From Meiothermus sp. (GTDB taxonomy: Bacteria; Deinococcota; Deinococci; Deinococcales; Thermaceae), in NCBI RefSeq assembly GCF_026004115.1, contig NZ_BPIM01000001.1, positions 2,398,501-2,462,500 on the forward strand: DNA of 64,000 nt, in the 5' to 3' direction. Shown one piece after another: positions 54,858 to 63,922 of this stretch (positions within the stretch are counted from its first letter, which is position 1; each line of letters starts with the position of its first letter). The notes beneath the pieces are model-generated. The model saw nothing but the letters and a program-made list of their open reading frames with translations, was not told the DNA's origin and ran no database searches. The translations under genes were made by a program, and so were the position numbers.

Positions 54858-57579
54858 TTAATCCACCCAGCGCACCTTGCTGCCTGCAGGCGACTTCTCG
54901 ACCTGCAAGCGGGCGGGCAGGCGTTCGGCCAGGGCCTCTACATGGGTCACGATGCCGACCAGGCGGCCCTGGGTGGGCAGGGCTTCCAGTATCCCGGCGA
55001 CCTGTTCCAGCGTTTCGGCGTCCAAGGTGCCGAAGCCTTCATCCAGGAAAAGCGCCCCAATGCGGCCACGCGAAAGGTGCTCCGAGAGGGAAAGGGCCAG
55101 CGAGAGGCTGGCCATGAAGCTTTCGCCGCCCGAAAGGGTTCGCACGGGGCGAAGGGAGTCTGTCCAGCGGTCGAGCACCTTGTATTCGCCCTCCTCGAGG
55201 CGCAGGCTGTAGCGGTTTTGCGAGAGGGTCTGGATGAGTTCGGAGGCCCGGCCCAGCAGGCCGGACTGGTAGCGCTCGAGCAAGAAGTCCTGGAAGCGGT
55301 CGCCCTTGAGATCCTGGGCCAGTTGTTCCCAGAGATCGGTTTGTTTGTCCAGCTCAGCTTTTTCCTTCTGGGCCTGGCGTTTTCGGTCAAGTTGTTTTTG
55401 CAGCCGGTCCAGGTCGGACTTCTTGCCGCCCAGCCGTTCTCTGGTCTCGGCCAGCGAGGTTTTGAGGCCGGCTACGCGGTTTTTTTGTTCCGATACCTGG
55501 GCAGGCGTAACCGGCTCCTGACCACTCAGGGCTTGCTCGAGTACGCGCAACGCCCTATCAATTTCAACCCCTTCGTGCTCGTGATCCTTGAGCTTTTTTT
55601 GCAGCGCCTCCACCTCCGCAGGGCTCAGACGGGCCTTTTGCACCGCCTCCGGCCCCGCGAACCCTGCCTCTTTGAGCAGAACCTGCACGCCCCGTTGCTG
55701 TCTGTCCAGGTTGGCTTGTAGAACCCGCACAATTTCGGCTTGGCTCGAGACCTTACCCTTCAGTTCGCTTTGCCGGTTTTCCATTTCGGCCACCTTCTGG
55801 GCCAGGGCGCGAGCGGACTCGAGGGCTTGCCGAAGCGCCTCCACATAGACCGCAACCTCGCGGTTGTCCGTGATGGCACGAATTTCTTCGGCCAGCCCTG
55901 CCAAGCGCTGCGTGCGCTCCTCTTTGACCTGTTCGAGCGTACCCAGACCGGCCACCTGGGCCTGCAGGTCGGCGAGTTCGGTGGCGGCTTCTTGGGATTC
56001 GTTTTGCAGCGTTTGGAGCTGTTCTTGTAGTTTGGGTAGGCGTTGCTGCAGATCCTCGAGGCGCTTTTGTTTGGCCTTGAACTCGGCCCGCAAATCGGTA
56101 AGCGTGGCCTCAAGCTGGTCGACCTGGGCTTGAAGAGCCTGTAGGTTGGCTTGCGCTTTGGGAGGGGGTAGGGTCTTTACCGGGTGCCCGCAAAGCGGGC
56201 AGGGTTCACCCACCTGGAGATGGGCATGGTACTGAGCAATCCCCTGGTGCAGTTTTTCACGCTCGAGGGTCTGTTTGGCTTCCTCAAGCCTGGCTTTGTC
56301 CTTCTGGCCGGTTTCTTTGAGGGTCTGGATTTCCGCCTGCAGCGCCTCGATGGAAGCCTGTTCCTTTTGCAGCTCTTGGGTAGCATTTTGCAGGCGCTCT
56401 TGGGCCCGCGCTGCTTTGGTGTGGGCTTTGTTCTAGCTCACCAAATAAGCGCTCGGCATCGCGCAGGGCGTCCAGGCGTTCTTCCTCAAAGGGGAGTGGG
56501 CGTTCGTGGTAGAGACGTAAGCTGCCGCCATAGCGCTTCAGGCTGGCTTCCTTGGACTTGAGCAGGGGAATCTGATGCTGCTTTTGCTCGAGCGCCGCTA
56601 ACTCTTCGGGGCGGTACTGGGCGCGAAAGCGCTCGAGCTCGGCTTCGAGCGCCTCCAAGGCCGACTGGTCGCGCTTTAGAGCGTTCTCCTTTGGCCGAAG
56701 CTCGCTTCTGGGCAGCCTGGAGGGCTTCCAACTGCGGCCAGATGCGCTCGGCTTTTTCGGCCTGGGCAACCTTGGCGGCAATTTCGGCCATGCGCGCCTG
56801 CTCGCTTTTGCCAGGCGGCGTGTCGGCGGCGCAGGGCCTCGAGTTCGGCAAACTGCTTCTGGCGTTCTTCCAGGGTACGCAGGGTTTGTTCGGCGCTCTG
56901 GAGCTGGCTACCCAGGTCGCGCTCGCTCAGCTCGAGCCCCTCAATCTCCTCTCGCAGCGCCGAGACCCGCTCTTCCCTCGGCCTCCGCCAGCGCGTCGAG
57001 TTCGCCTTGCAGGTGAGCCCGTTGCTCGGCCAGGGTTTTGAGCCGGGCGGCTACACGCTCCCGCATGGCCTTGAGCAATTCCAGACCGTAGAGCTTGATC
57101 AGGGTCTCGCGGCGCTCCTTGGGTGAGCCGCGCAGAAACAGGTCGAACTGGCCCTGCGGCAGCAGGATGGCCCGGGTAAAGGTCTCGTAGTCCATGCCCA
57201 GAATTTCGCCAAGCTTGGCGTCGAGCTCCTTGACCTTTTCGGAGGCGGGGTGGGTTTTCCAATCGGTGGATTGCAGGTATTCCAGGCGGTTCTGGTTTTC
57301 TTTACCCACCACCCGCACCACGCGCCAGGTCTGCTCTCCTAGGGCAAACGTCAGCTCCACTTTGGCTGAATCGGCCTGAGGATGTTTCAAATCCTTCAGG
57401 CCCGTGGAGCCGATGCGTGGGGTGGCTTTGTACAGGGCATAGGTCATGGCATCAAGCAGGGTGCTCTTGCCCGAACCCGTAGGGCCGGTGATGGCAAACA
57501 GCCCCACATCATCGAAGCTGATTTCCTGTGGTTCGGCGTAGGCGCCAAAGCCTTCGATACGCAGTTTGAGCGGTCTCAT
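54858..57579 (-). pseudogene. sbcC: sbcC, frameshifted (Rad50-like ATPase)
   Basis: Partner of SbcD in double-strand-break end processing. N-terminal part (57579 to about 56976): KLRIEGFGAYAEPQEISF and Walker A GPTGSGKST. C-terminal part (56213 to 54858): zinc hook CPLCGHP, coiled coil, ABC signature TLSGGESFMASL and Walker B LFLDEGFGTLD. Between them the coding sequence is preserved but crosses four frames through four successive single-base insertions, near 56976 (CCC), 56807 (TTTT), 56689 (CC) and 56431. With those bases removed the product would be about 905 residues, a normal SbcC. Either a recent pseudogene or a locally poor sequence. Confidence 0.85.
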
Positions 57580-57611
57580 AAAAAGTTGGGGAAAAAGGTT
57601 CGGGGGGCAGG

Positions 57612-58766
57612 CTACTGATTGCTGGCGGCGTGTACCTCTTCGTAGATTTGCCTGAAAGCGTCCAGCAACTCGGGGCTGGCCTCGCTAGCGGTGGCCTCCT
57701 GACGGTACTGGGCATAAGCCTCCACCCAGTCCAGGTTTTCCACCGCGACCACGGCTGGGCCGGCTTCCTGCACATCGGGGGCGTGGAACTCGACCTCGAG
57801 CAAATCCGGTAGCTCTTTGAACATGCGTTCGCGCAGGGCTGGGTTGCCCTTGCCTTCAATCACCACCTTGCTGTAGCCAGGGAAGTCCCGTATTTCGTTC
57901 CAGCGCCGATCCAGCGAGTCCCGGCTGAACCGGAAGGTTTTGAGCGGCTTGCCCCAGCGTTCTTTCACCTCATGTACCCTGGGGCGTAGCCCTGGCTCAA
58001 CTTCCACAATCAGGGCACCGCGGGGGCTGTTCTCGCTCTCGCCAAAGTCGAGCTGGATGAGTGAGCCGGCATACCAGCTCTCGGGGGCCTCGCTTACCCG
58101 TTGCTGGCGGTGCAAATGCCCCAGCGCAACATAGCTCAGGTTCAGGGGAAAATGCGCTGCCGGAAGGGCGTAGCTGTTGGTGGTATAGAAAGTGAACTCA
58201 CCCCCGCCCAGCTTGGCGCCTTCTACGGTCAGGTGGGCCATGAACAGGTTGATACCTGCATCACAGCCTTGCGCGAGGTGGGCAATGACCTGGCGCATAC
58301 CCTCAGAATAGATGCCTTTCCACTGCGCGGTATCGCCGTTCAAAAGGTGGTGCGCCTTAACCAGCCGGCGCTCCGAGAGGAAGGGGAGCAGGGCTACCTT
58401 CGCCCCGTTGCTCCTGGCCACCCCCCCCTCCTCGACAAAGCGCATGTTGCCAAACACGGTCGCTCCGGTGAGCGAGAGCAGGGGCGAGAGGGCCTCGAGG
58501 CGTTCGCGGCTGTCGTGGTTACCGGCGATGACCAGCGCCGGCACCTTGAGCTCCCGCAACCCCATAAAAAACTCGAAGGCCGCCGCCTCGGCCTCGGTGG
58601 ACACCACGCTGCGGTCGAATAGATCGCCCGCTACCAGTACCAGGTCTATGCGCTCCGAGCGCACCAACCCCAGCAAACCCTGCAGGGCCTGTCGAATTTC
58701 GGGGGTTCGCTCCCGTCCTTTAAGCACCTTACCCAGGTGCCAGTCTGCTGTGTGCAGAATCCGCAT
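57612..58766 (-). CDS. sbcD: Nuclease SbcD (Mre11-like)
   Basis: 384 residues of the calcineurin-like nuclease: TADWHLG (Asp, His), AGDLFDR, AGNHDSRERL, AHLTVEG and LGHLHRQQ are the metal ligands in order, followed by a capping domain. Cuts hairpin and blocked DNA ends together with SbcC. ATG at 58764-58766 has TACAAT (58773-58778) six bases upstream. sbcC starts 32 bases after its stop on the same strand. Confidence 0.95.
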   Translation of the reverse strand: MRILHTADWHLGKVLKGRERTPEIRQALQGLLGLVRSERIDLVLVAGDLFDRSVVSTEAEAAAFEFFMGLRELKVPALVIAGNHDSRERLEALSPLLSLTGATVFGNMRFVEEGGVARSNGAKVALLPFLSERRLVKAHHLLNGDTAQWKGIYSEGMRQVIAHLAQGCDAGINLFMAHLTVEGAKLGGGEFTFYTTNSYALPAAHFPLNLSYVALGHLHRQQRVSEAPESWYAGSLIQLDFGESENSPRGALIVEVEPGLRPRVHEVKERWGKPLKTFRFSRDSLDRRWNEIRDFPGYSKVVIEGKGNPALRERMFKELPDLLEVEFHAPDVQEAGPAVVAVENLDWVEAYAQYRQEATASEASPELLDAFRQIYEEVHAASNQ

Positions 58767-58882
58767 GGGCTGATTGTACTTTTACAAGCCGGTTTTGGAC
58801 ATTAATTTTGACCGTTACAACACCCCACTCCCTGGCTAGCAGGCTAGCGCAAGCACGGACTGGGGTTCGTTGTGGTATTCAG

Positions 58883-59821
58883 TCAGGCTACAACCATCGG
58901 TTTTTCCGCAGGTTTTTGGGCCAGGGCAGCTTTGGTGCTCTCGATGGCCACCTCGATCATGTCGTCGGTGGGTTCGCGCACGGTGAGCATCTGGAACTTG
59001 AAGCCAATCCAGCGGAACAGCTGGGAGATGGGGTCCTGGTGGGCCGCCGAGTAGCGCAACACCTCAAACGAGACTGCCGCCACCACCGGAATCATCAGCA
59101 AACGCGGGATGATCCAGTACCAGGCCACCGTGAGGGGAGGGAAGAAGCTATAGACGAAGACCCCCACCACCGCCGTAAAGGCAATGAAGCTTGTGCCACA
59201 ACGGGGGTGGTAGGCGGGCTGGGCCCGCACATTTTCCACGGTGAGCTCGAGGCCCTTCTCGTGGGCAGCGATGGCCTTGTGCTCGGCCCCGTGGTACATG
59301 AAGAACCGCTGCATGTCTTTCATGCGGCCAATAAAAACCAGGTAGCCAATCAGGATGGCGGTCTCGAAAAGCCCAGCCACCACATAAAACAAAAAGCGAA
59401 ACCGCTCCTCGTCCACCAGCAACCCCGCCAGCCGGGCCGGCAGCCAGACAAAGAGCGCCAGGCCAATCACCAGCGAGACGGCCAGGGTGCCGTACATGGC
59501 CGCCCCAGAAATTTTTTCGTCTTCCTCGCCCGCAAGCTCGCCGCTGCGCGAGAGCGATTTGTAAGAGATGCTCATGGCGTCCCACAAAGCCACCACGCCC
59601 CGAATCAGGGGCAGGCGGGCCCAGGGGTATTTCTTGGTCAGGGCCTCCTCCTCGTGCCGCTCCACGTGAATCTGGCCGTTGGGCAGCCGCACCGCCAGGG
59701 CCCAGGCATCGGCGGCTTTCATCATGACCCCCTCGAGGGCCGCACTACCCCCTAAGGCTGCCTGACTCAGAAAAAACCCCAGTTTGCGAAAAAGATGTAT
59801 ACCTTTCACCCGTACCTTCAT
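58883..59821 (-). CDS. DUF1385 membrane protein (YqhQ-like)
   Basis: 312 residues: GGSAALEGVMMKAADAWALAVR, RGVVALWDAM, four hydrophobic segments (about 112-165, 210-260), and the metal-site-like MYHGAEHKAIAAHE with YHPRCGTSFI. Family proposed to be metal-dependent, function unknown. ATG at 59819-59821 has TAAGAT (59830-59835) eight bases upstream; GTG one codon earlier is an alternative. Confidence 0.9.
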   Translation of the reverse strand: MKVRVKGIHLFRKLGFFLSQAALGGSAALEGVMMKAADAWALAVRLPNGQIHVERHEEEALTKKYPWARLPLIRGVVALWDAMSISYKSLSRSGELAGEEDEKISGAAMYGTLAVSLVIGLALFVWLPARLAGLLVDEERFRFLFYVVAGLFETAILIGYLVFIGRMKDMQRFFMYHGAEHKAIAAHEKGLELTVENVRAQPAYHPRCGTSFIAFTAVVGVFVYSFFPPLTVAWYWIIPRLLMIPVVAAVSFEVLRYSAAHQDPISQLFRWIGFKFQMLTVREPTDDMIEVAIESTKAALAQKPAEKPMVVA

Positions 59822-59835
59822 CACCGTTCATCTTA

Positions 59836-60299
59836 GCCTAATTGGTGTGACCACACGACAGAGCGGCATGAGAAGGATCCTTCAAACCCCATAGAAACCG
59901 ACGATGGTCTGTGAATACCGCTCAAACCCGTCTTAAAAGCAGCTTAATCGTGTCTGCTTTGACCACGCGACCCAGCTCTCAGGGCAAGCGTAAAGTCAGT
60001 AAACCACAAGGCCTACTCCCCGCTCCCATCGAGGTAGAGGGAGCATAAGGCAACTTTGCAATTGCCCTACCCCGTACTGACAGGGCTGGTGCATAAAGTA
60101 AATCCACGCCTTCCTCCCCCAACGGGGGAGGCTAGGTGGGGGCATAACACCCAGCCATCTCGCCTTGCTACGAGCATTTTTGCAACCCCAGGCGTCTGAA
60201 GCACCCCTGGCTGAGGTTTGTGAGGGTTCACGCACCGACCCTACCCCGTACTGACCTGCTGGTCAGTTTGCCCCCGCGATATGTTATAGTTCGCACATT
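59836..60299. other. Intergenic stretch before pepA
   Basis: No gene is visible. It holds repeat A copy 2 with its flanking 17-bp direct repeats (60065-60081, 60239-60255) and the pepA -10 box TATAGT (60285-60290), nine bases before the pepA ATG. From 59836 to 60064 I see nothing recognisable. Confidence 0.6.
60081..60241 (-). repeat. Dispersed intergenic repeat A, copy 2
   Basis: 161 bp, the inverted counterpart of 23064-23232, with the same GGTCGGTGCGTGAACCC, GGCTGGGTGTTATGCCCC and TTATGCACCAGCCCTG blocks. A perfect 17-bp direct repeat, CCCTACCCCGTACTGAC, overlaps both edges (60065-60081 and 60239-60255), like a target duplication or a terminal repeat. Confidence 0.8.
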
Positions 60300-61784
60300 A
60301 TGGAACTTTCACTAAAGTCTGCACGGCGCTTCGTAGACGAGATTCCTGTATCGCTGGTAGTGGTGGGGGTATGGGGGGGTGAGCTGAGCGAGGAAGGGCA
60401 AAGGCTGGATGGCAAATTTCGCAAAGCCCTCACCAAGTTGATGGACGAACTCCATTTCAAGGGGGAGTTCGGCGAGACTTTGCTGGTTCCACTGGGCACA
60501 AGGCGCGCCGAAGAGAAAGGCCCTGGCTTTACCCTGCTGTTTGGTCTGGGCAAAAAACGCGGGGTCAGCCTGGAAACCGTCCGCAAGGCCGGCGCTAAGC
60601 TGGTGCAGGAAATTGCCCGACTGGGCTTCAAGGAGGCTGTTACCGAAACCTTTCTCTCGGAGAAATTAGGCAAAAAGGAAGCCAGCTATGCCCTGGCCGA
60701 AGGGGCTTTGCTGGGCGGCTATGCTTGGAACAAATACAAGACCAGCAGCCCTACCGGGAAGCGGAGTGAAAAACTACGCCTATGGCTGGCCCGCTCTTCG
60801 GGGCCGGCTGTGGACCGGGCGGAAGTTGTGGCCGAGGCGGTCAATTACGCCCGCGACCTGGTTAACGAGCCTCCCAACATCCTGACCCCGGCAGAACTGG
60901 CCAGTCGTGCCAGCCAAATGGCCCGGGAGCTGGGGCTCGAGGTGGAGATTTGGGATGAGCGCCAGATCCAGCAGGCCGGCATGGGGGCTTTTTACGGGGT
61001 GGCCCAGGGTTCGGTCAATCCGCCCCGGTTTATCCAGCTGACCTATAAGCCGCAAAACCCAGCAGAGCGCACGATTGCCCTGGTGGGTAAAGGACTGACC
61101 TTTGACACCGGCGGCTACTCCCTCAAGCCCTCGGAGAGCCAGATCACCATGAAGTGCGATATGGCCGGGGCAGCGGCAGTACTGGGGGCCATGCGGGCCA
61201 TTGCCAGGCTACAACCGTCGGTAGAAGTGAGGGCCTATGTGGCCGCCGCGGAGAACATGATCTCTGGTGCGGCCTACCGGGTCTCTGATGTGCTCAAGAG
61301 CCTTTCGGGCAAAACCATCGAAGTTCTCAACACCGATGCCGAAGGCCGCCTGACCCTGGCCGACGCTATCACCTATGCCGATCGGCAAGGGGCAGAGGCC
61401 ATCGTCGAACTATCTACCCTGACCGGCGCTTGCGTGATTGCCCTGGGCGAAAAGGTGGCGGGCTTGTTTTCCAACGATGCCCGCTGGGGGCGCGAGGTGC
61501 AGGAGGCCGCCGAGCGAGCGGGTGAAAAAGTCTGGCCGCTGCCCATGGAAGACGAATACCTCGAGGCCCTCAAGTCCGACACCGCCGACCTGAAAAACAC
61601 CCATGGGCGCAGCCGCTACGCCGGGGCCATCAATGCTGCATTGTTCCTGGGCCAGTTTACCGAAAAGCCCCTGGTGCACCTGGATATTGCCGGCCCAGCC
61701 TACAGCGAAAAAAGCCACCCACTGGGCCCGGCGGGGGGTACAGGCTTTGGGGTTCGCACCCTGGTTGAATTGCTGGGGGTGTAA
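60300..61784 (+). CDS. pepA: Leucyl aminopeptidase (M17)
   Basis: 494 residues. N-terminal macro-like domain (about 1-165), then the catalytic domain: VGKGLTFDTGGYSLKPS with Lys and Asp metal ligands, MKCDMAGAAAVLG, and NTDAEGRLTLADA with Asp, Glu and the catalytic Arg. Dizinc hexameric enzyme removing N-terminal residues. Leaderless-type TATAGT nine bases before the ATG. The TAA stop is immediately followed by a MITE remnant. Confidence 0.95.
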   Translation: MELSLKSARRFVDEIPVSLVVVGVWGGELSEEGQRLDGKFRKALTKLMDELHFKGEFGETLLVPLGTRRAEEKGPGFTLLFGLGKKRGVSLETVRKAGAKLVQEIARLGFKEAVTETFLSEKLGKKEASYALAEGALLGGYAWNKYKTSSPTGKRSEKLRLWLARSSGPAVDRAEVVAEAVNYARDLVNEPPNILTPAELASRASQMARELGLEVEIWDERQIQQAGMGAFYGVAQGSVNPPRFIQLTYKPQNPAERTIALVGKGLTFDTGGYSLKPSESQITMKCDMAGAAAVLGAMRAIARLQPSVEVRAYVAAAENMISGAAYRVSDVLKSLSGKTIEVLNTDAEGRLTLADAITYADRQGAEAIVELSTLTGACVIALGEKVAGLFSNDARWGREVQEAAERAGEKVWPLPMEDEYLEALKSDTADLKNTHGRSRYAGAINAALFLGQFTEKPLVHLDIAGPAYSEKSHPLGPAGGTGFGVRTLVELLGV

Positions 61785-61785
61785 C

Positions 61786-61858
61786 ACCGGATTCAAAAAA
61801 GACAGCTTACAAAACCAAAAACCCCATATGTTGTCTTTGTGAATCCTAGAGCACTCCT
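61786..61858 (+). mobile_element. MITE-like element, copy 4 (partial)
   Basis: Only module 1 and the start of the linker remain: ACCGGATTCAAAAAAGACAG with TTGTCTTTGTGAATCC, then TAGAGCACTCC. Extra A and mismatches weaken the hairpin, and module 2 and the right terminus are absent. A decayed copy right after the pepA stop. Confidence 0.75.
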
Positions 61859-62102
61859 CTTCCACCAACCAGAGCCTGTCTCCAGGCTTGGGTGGCCAAT
61901 CCGGGTCAGAAAGCTGGCTTTCCAGGTACCTGCCTCACTGTGGGGGGTTCAATGCCTGCGCAGTGTGCAATAAACCTGATCGTTCAAACCTCGATGCCGG
62001 TTAGGGACAGGTTTTGCGCGGTGTTTTTGTACTTGACCCGATGCGAGCTTGATAGGAAAAGAGGCTTCAAAGGAAACTATAGCGCCGGGTTTATCCTGCG
62101 TA
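61859..62102. other. Intergenic stretch, nothing recognised
   Basis: Between the MITE remnant and the Fur-family gene end. No ORF with family features, no clear promoter or terminator. Confidence 0.4.
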
Positions 62103-62543
62103 CTACTGGCATTCCGGGCAGACCCCGCGCAGCTCGAGGCGGGCTTCTTCCACAAACCAGCCATTTTTGGCTTCTATTGCTTTCTTGATGGGCTCGGGAT
62201 CGAACTCAGGTAGGTCTTTGACCAGCACATCTTCTATGTTGCCGCACTGGAGGCAGAAAAGATGATGATGTCGCTCGTCGAAGCCATCGTAGCGCGTATT
62301 GCCCTTCTGATCCTTGAACTCCCACAAAAGACCCGCGTCGCGCAGCACCTGGAGGTTCAGGTAGACCGTTGAGAGCCCGATGTTGTAGCCTTTCTTTTTC
62401 AGACCGTGGTATAGCTCTTCTGGCGTAGGGTGGGTGCTTTTGCGGTCGAGGTAGGCCAGTATCCGTTCCCTGGGCAAGGTATGGCGCAGTCCGACTGCCT
62501 TTAACCGCGACCTGTAGCTTTCCCGCTCTTTGGTCTTTGCCAT
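62103..62543 (-). CDS. Fur-family metal- or peroxide-responsive regulator
   Basis: 146 residues. Winged helix: RHTLPRERILAYLDR and LSTVYLNLQVLRDAGLL. Metal sensing region DERHHHLFCLQCGNIED and structural zinc cysteines in FCLQCG and GVCPECQ. Could be Fur, Zur or PerR; the His-rich DERHHH alone does not decide. ATG at 62541-62543 has GGGGGT four bases upstream. The ATG at 62565-62567 is too near the -10 to be used. Confidence 0.9.
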   Translation of the reverse strand: MAKTKERESYRSRLKAVGLRHTLPRERILAYLDRKSTHPTPEELYHGLKKKGYNIGLSTVYLNLQVLRDAGLLWEFKDQKGNTRYDGFDERHHHLFCLQCGNIEDVLVKDLPEFDPEPIKKAIEAKNGWFVEEARLELRGVCPECQ

Positions 62544-62568
62544 TATGACCCCCTGTACAACTTTCATT

Positions 62569-62616
62569 ACTATAAAACATTTTCAGAAAAAAATCTCTAT
62601 TGCGATGCCTATCGCA
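62569..62616 (-). promoter_or_regulatory. Promoter and inverted repeat upstream of Fur-family gene
   Basis: TATAGT (62569-62574) is a likely -10 on the minus strand. Upstream at 62601-62616 TGCGAT-GCCT-ATCGCA forms perfect 6-bp arms. It may be an operator for autoregulation, though it is not a classical Fur box. Confidence 0.4.
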
Positions 62617-62792
62617 TAATTCAGAGCCGTAAGACCAGTTTTGTAATCAATTCAATCCGGGATTATGGTGGCTGGCTGTCCAACCTTGCCTCAAAGCGGG
62701 TAATTACGGGTCGTGTACTGAAAATTTAGCCAGGTGTTACAGGTCAAATAACACCAGCACGCAACGGTGAAAGGTGATATAATGATAATATT

Positions 62793-63095
62793 GTGGAGAG
62801 GCCAATTCATCGCTTCTTGCATTTGATTTTTGCGCTTGGAACGCTGCATTTGTTGGTTTTGTTTGGTCTAGAAGTACAGCGTTACTTTCAAACCCGGCAC
62901 GACATTGCAGCTGCCCAAATTCGTTTGGAGGAGCTCGAGCAGCGCAACCAAAAACTAAGCGACGAGCTTCAGCTAGCTGCCGATGCCCGCTACCGTGAAG
63001 GGCTCGTGCGACAGATGGGCTATGTCCACAAGGATGAGCTGCTCTACTTGCGCGCGCAGCCCAAAGCGGCCCCAGCCCCCAACTCTTCTAACTGA
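62793..63095 (+). CDS. FtsB/DivIC-like septum formation protein
   Basis: 100 residues: a membrane helix (about 8-27), then a coiled coil (QRYFQTRHDIAAAQIRLEELEQRNQKL, leucine heptads) and a short tail MGYVHKDELLYLR. This is the FtsB/DivIC layout of the divisome. GTG start with TATAAT (62778-62783) nine bases upstream: leaderless type. Confidence 0.75.
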   Translation: MERPIHRFLHLIFALGTLHLLVLFGLEVQRYFQTRHDIAAAQIRLEELEQRNQKLSDELQLAADARYREGLVRQMGYVHKDELLYLRAQPKAAPAPNSSN

Positions 63096-63107
63096 GAAAG
63101 TCTACCC

Positions 63108-63245
63108 ATGTACCTGGTCAACGATTCCTTAACCTGTTGTGCCCTGATAGACAAGCAGTCAAACCAGGTCGTACCGCTCAGTCGAGGCCAGACGCCAAGC
63201 AATAAGCTATCCGCCGGAAGACAGAACCTTGAACGGGCTGGCTGA
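63108..63245 (+). CDS. Short ORF after ftsB-like gene, doubtful
   Basis: 45 codons, starting MYLVNDSLTCCALIDKQ, 12 bases after the stop of the upstream gene. No recognisable family, no good ribosome site. Could be a small protein or chance. Confidence 0.2.
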   Translation: MYLVNDSLTCCALIDKQSNQVVPLSRGQTPSNKLSAGRQNLERAG

Positions 63246-63291
63246 GTCAATTTCAATTTCTTTTTAGTTCGGCTTAGTATGAAGGCCGCAT

Positions 63292-63582
63292 ATGCTTGAA
63301 CGGCTGACGGAACAGTTTCTCGAGGACGAGGCGCTCACCGATGGGCTATCCGATGAGGATGCCAGCGAGCTGGTGGGCTGGCTGATTGGCATCGCAGAAG
63401 ATCTCGAGGCCGAGTCCAACGAGATGCCCGAGCAATATGTGGGTCAGCTTAAACGACTGGGACATGAGCTGGCCCGAATAGCCCGCCGCTACGGCGTTCC
63501 CATTGAAGAGTTAATCGATTTGATCGAAGTTGCCTGGGAAGAACCTGGTCAAGAACAATCCCCTAAACCCATGCAAGCCTGA
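63292..63582 (+). CDS. Conserved-looking acidic small protein, unknown
   Basis: 96 residues, strongly acidic and helical: LEDEALTDGLSDEDASELV, then GWLIGIAEDLEAESNEMPEQYV and ARIARRYGVPIEELIDLIEVAW. AAGG six bases before the ATG. No family recognised; no membrane segment. Soluble helical bundle is likely. Confidence 0.65.
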   Translation: MLERLTEQFLEDEALTDGLSDEDASELVGWLIGIAEDLEAESNEMPEQYVGQLKRLGHELARIARRYGVPIEELIDLIEVAWEEPGQEQSPKPMQA

Positions 63583-63681
63583 CCGGAGCCATAGACCCGG
63601 TTATCAAAACATTAAGGTTTCTTAATGTTGTTTGGTGCAAATGTAACGCGCTTGTAACGACGCAGGGTTTACTCTACGGGC

Positions 63682-63867
63682 ATGAGCAGAGAGCATGCAT
63701 TGATAACTGAATTTGGTGGCGCCCGGCCCTTCCGGGCTCGGCCCCACCCGATGAGTAGCATTCGTACCTCGGTTCGTAACTGGCTGCTACCCGCTCCCAT
63801 CGAGTTTAGCGGCTATGTCGCCATGCGTAACCAGGTGGGCCGCTTGCGCTCGAGGCATCTTGCCTGA
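63682..63867 (+). CDS. Small basic ORF with leaderless promoter and terminator
   Basis: 61 codons, starting MSREHALITEFGGARPF; Arg-rich and without a known family. TACTCT (63670-63675) is six bases before the ATG and a strong terminator follows 18 bases after the stop, so it is a transcribed unit by itself. The alternative is a small RNA. Confidence 0.5.
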   Translation: MSREHALITEFGGARPFRARPHPMSSIRTSVRNWLLPAPIEFSGYVAMRNQVGRLRSRHLA

Positions 63868-63885
63868 CGCCTTCGTCACGCTGGT

Positions 63886-63920
63886 AACTGCCCTGTGCCT
63901 CCCGGGGCAGTTATTTTTTT
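63886..63920 (+). terminator. Rho-independent terminator
   Basis: AACTGCCC (63886-63893) pairs with GGGCAGTT (63905-63912), followed by A and seven T. Confidence 0.85.
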
Positions 63921-63922
63921 GC

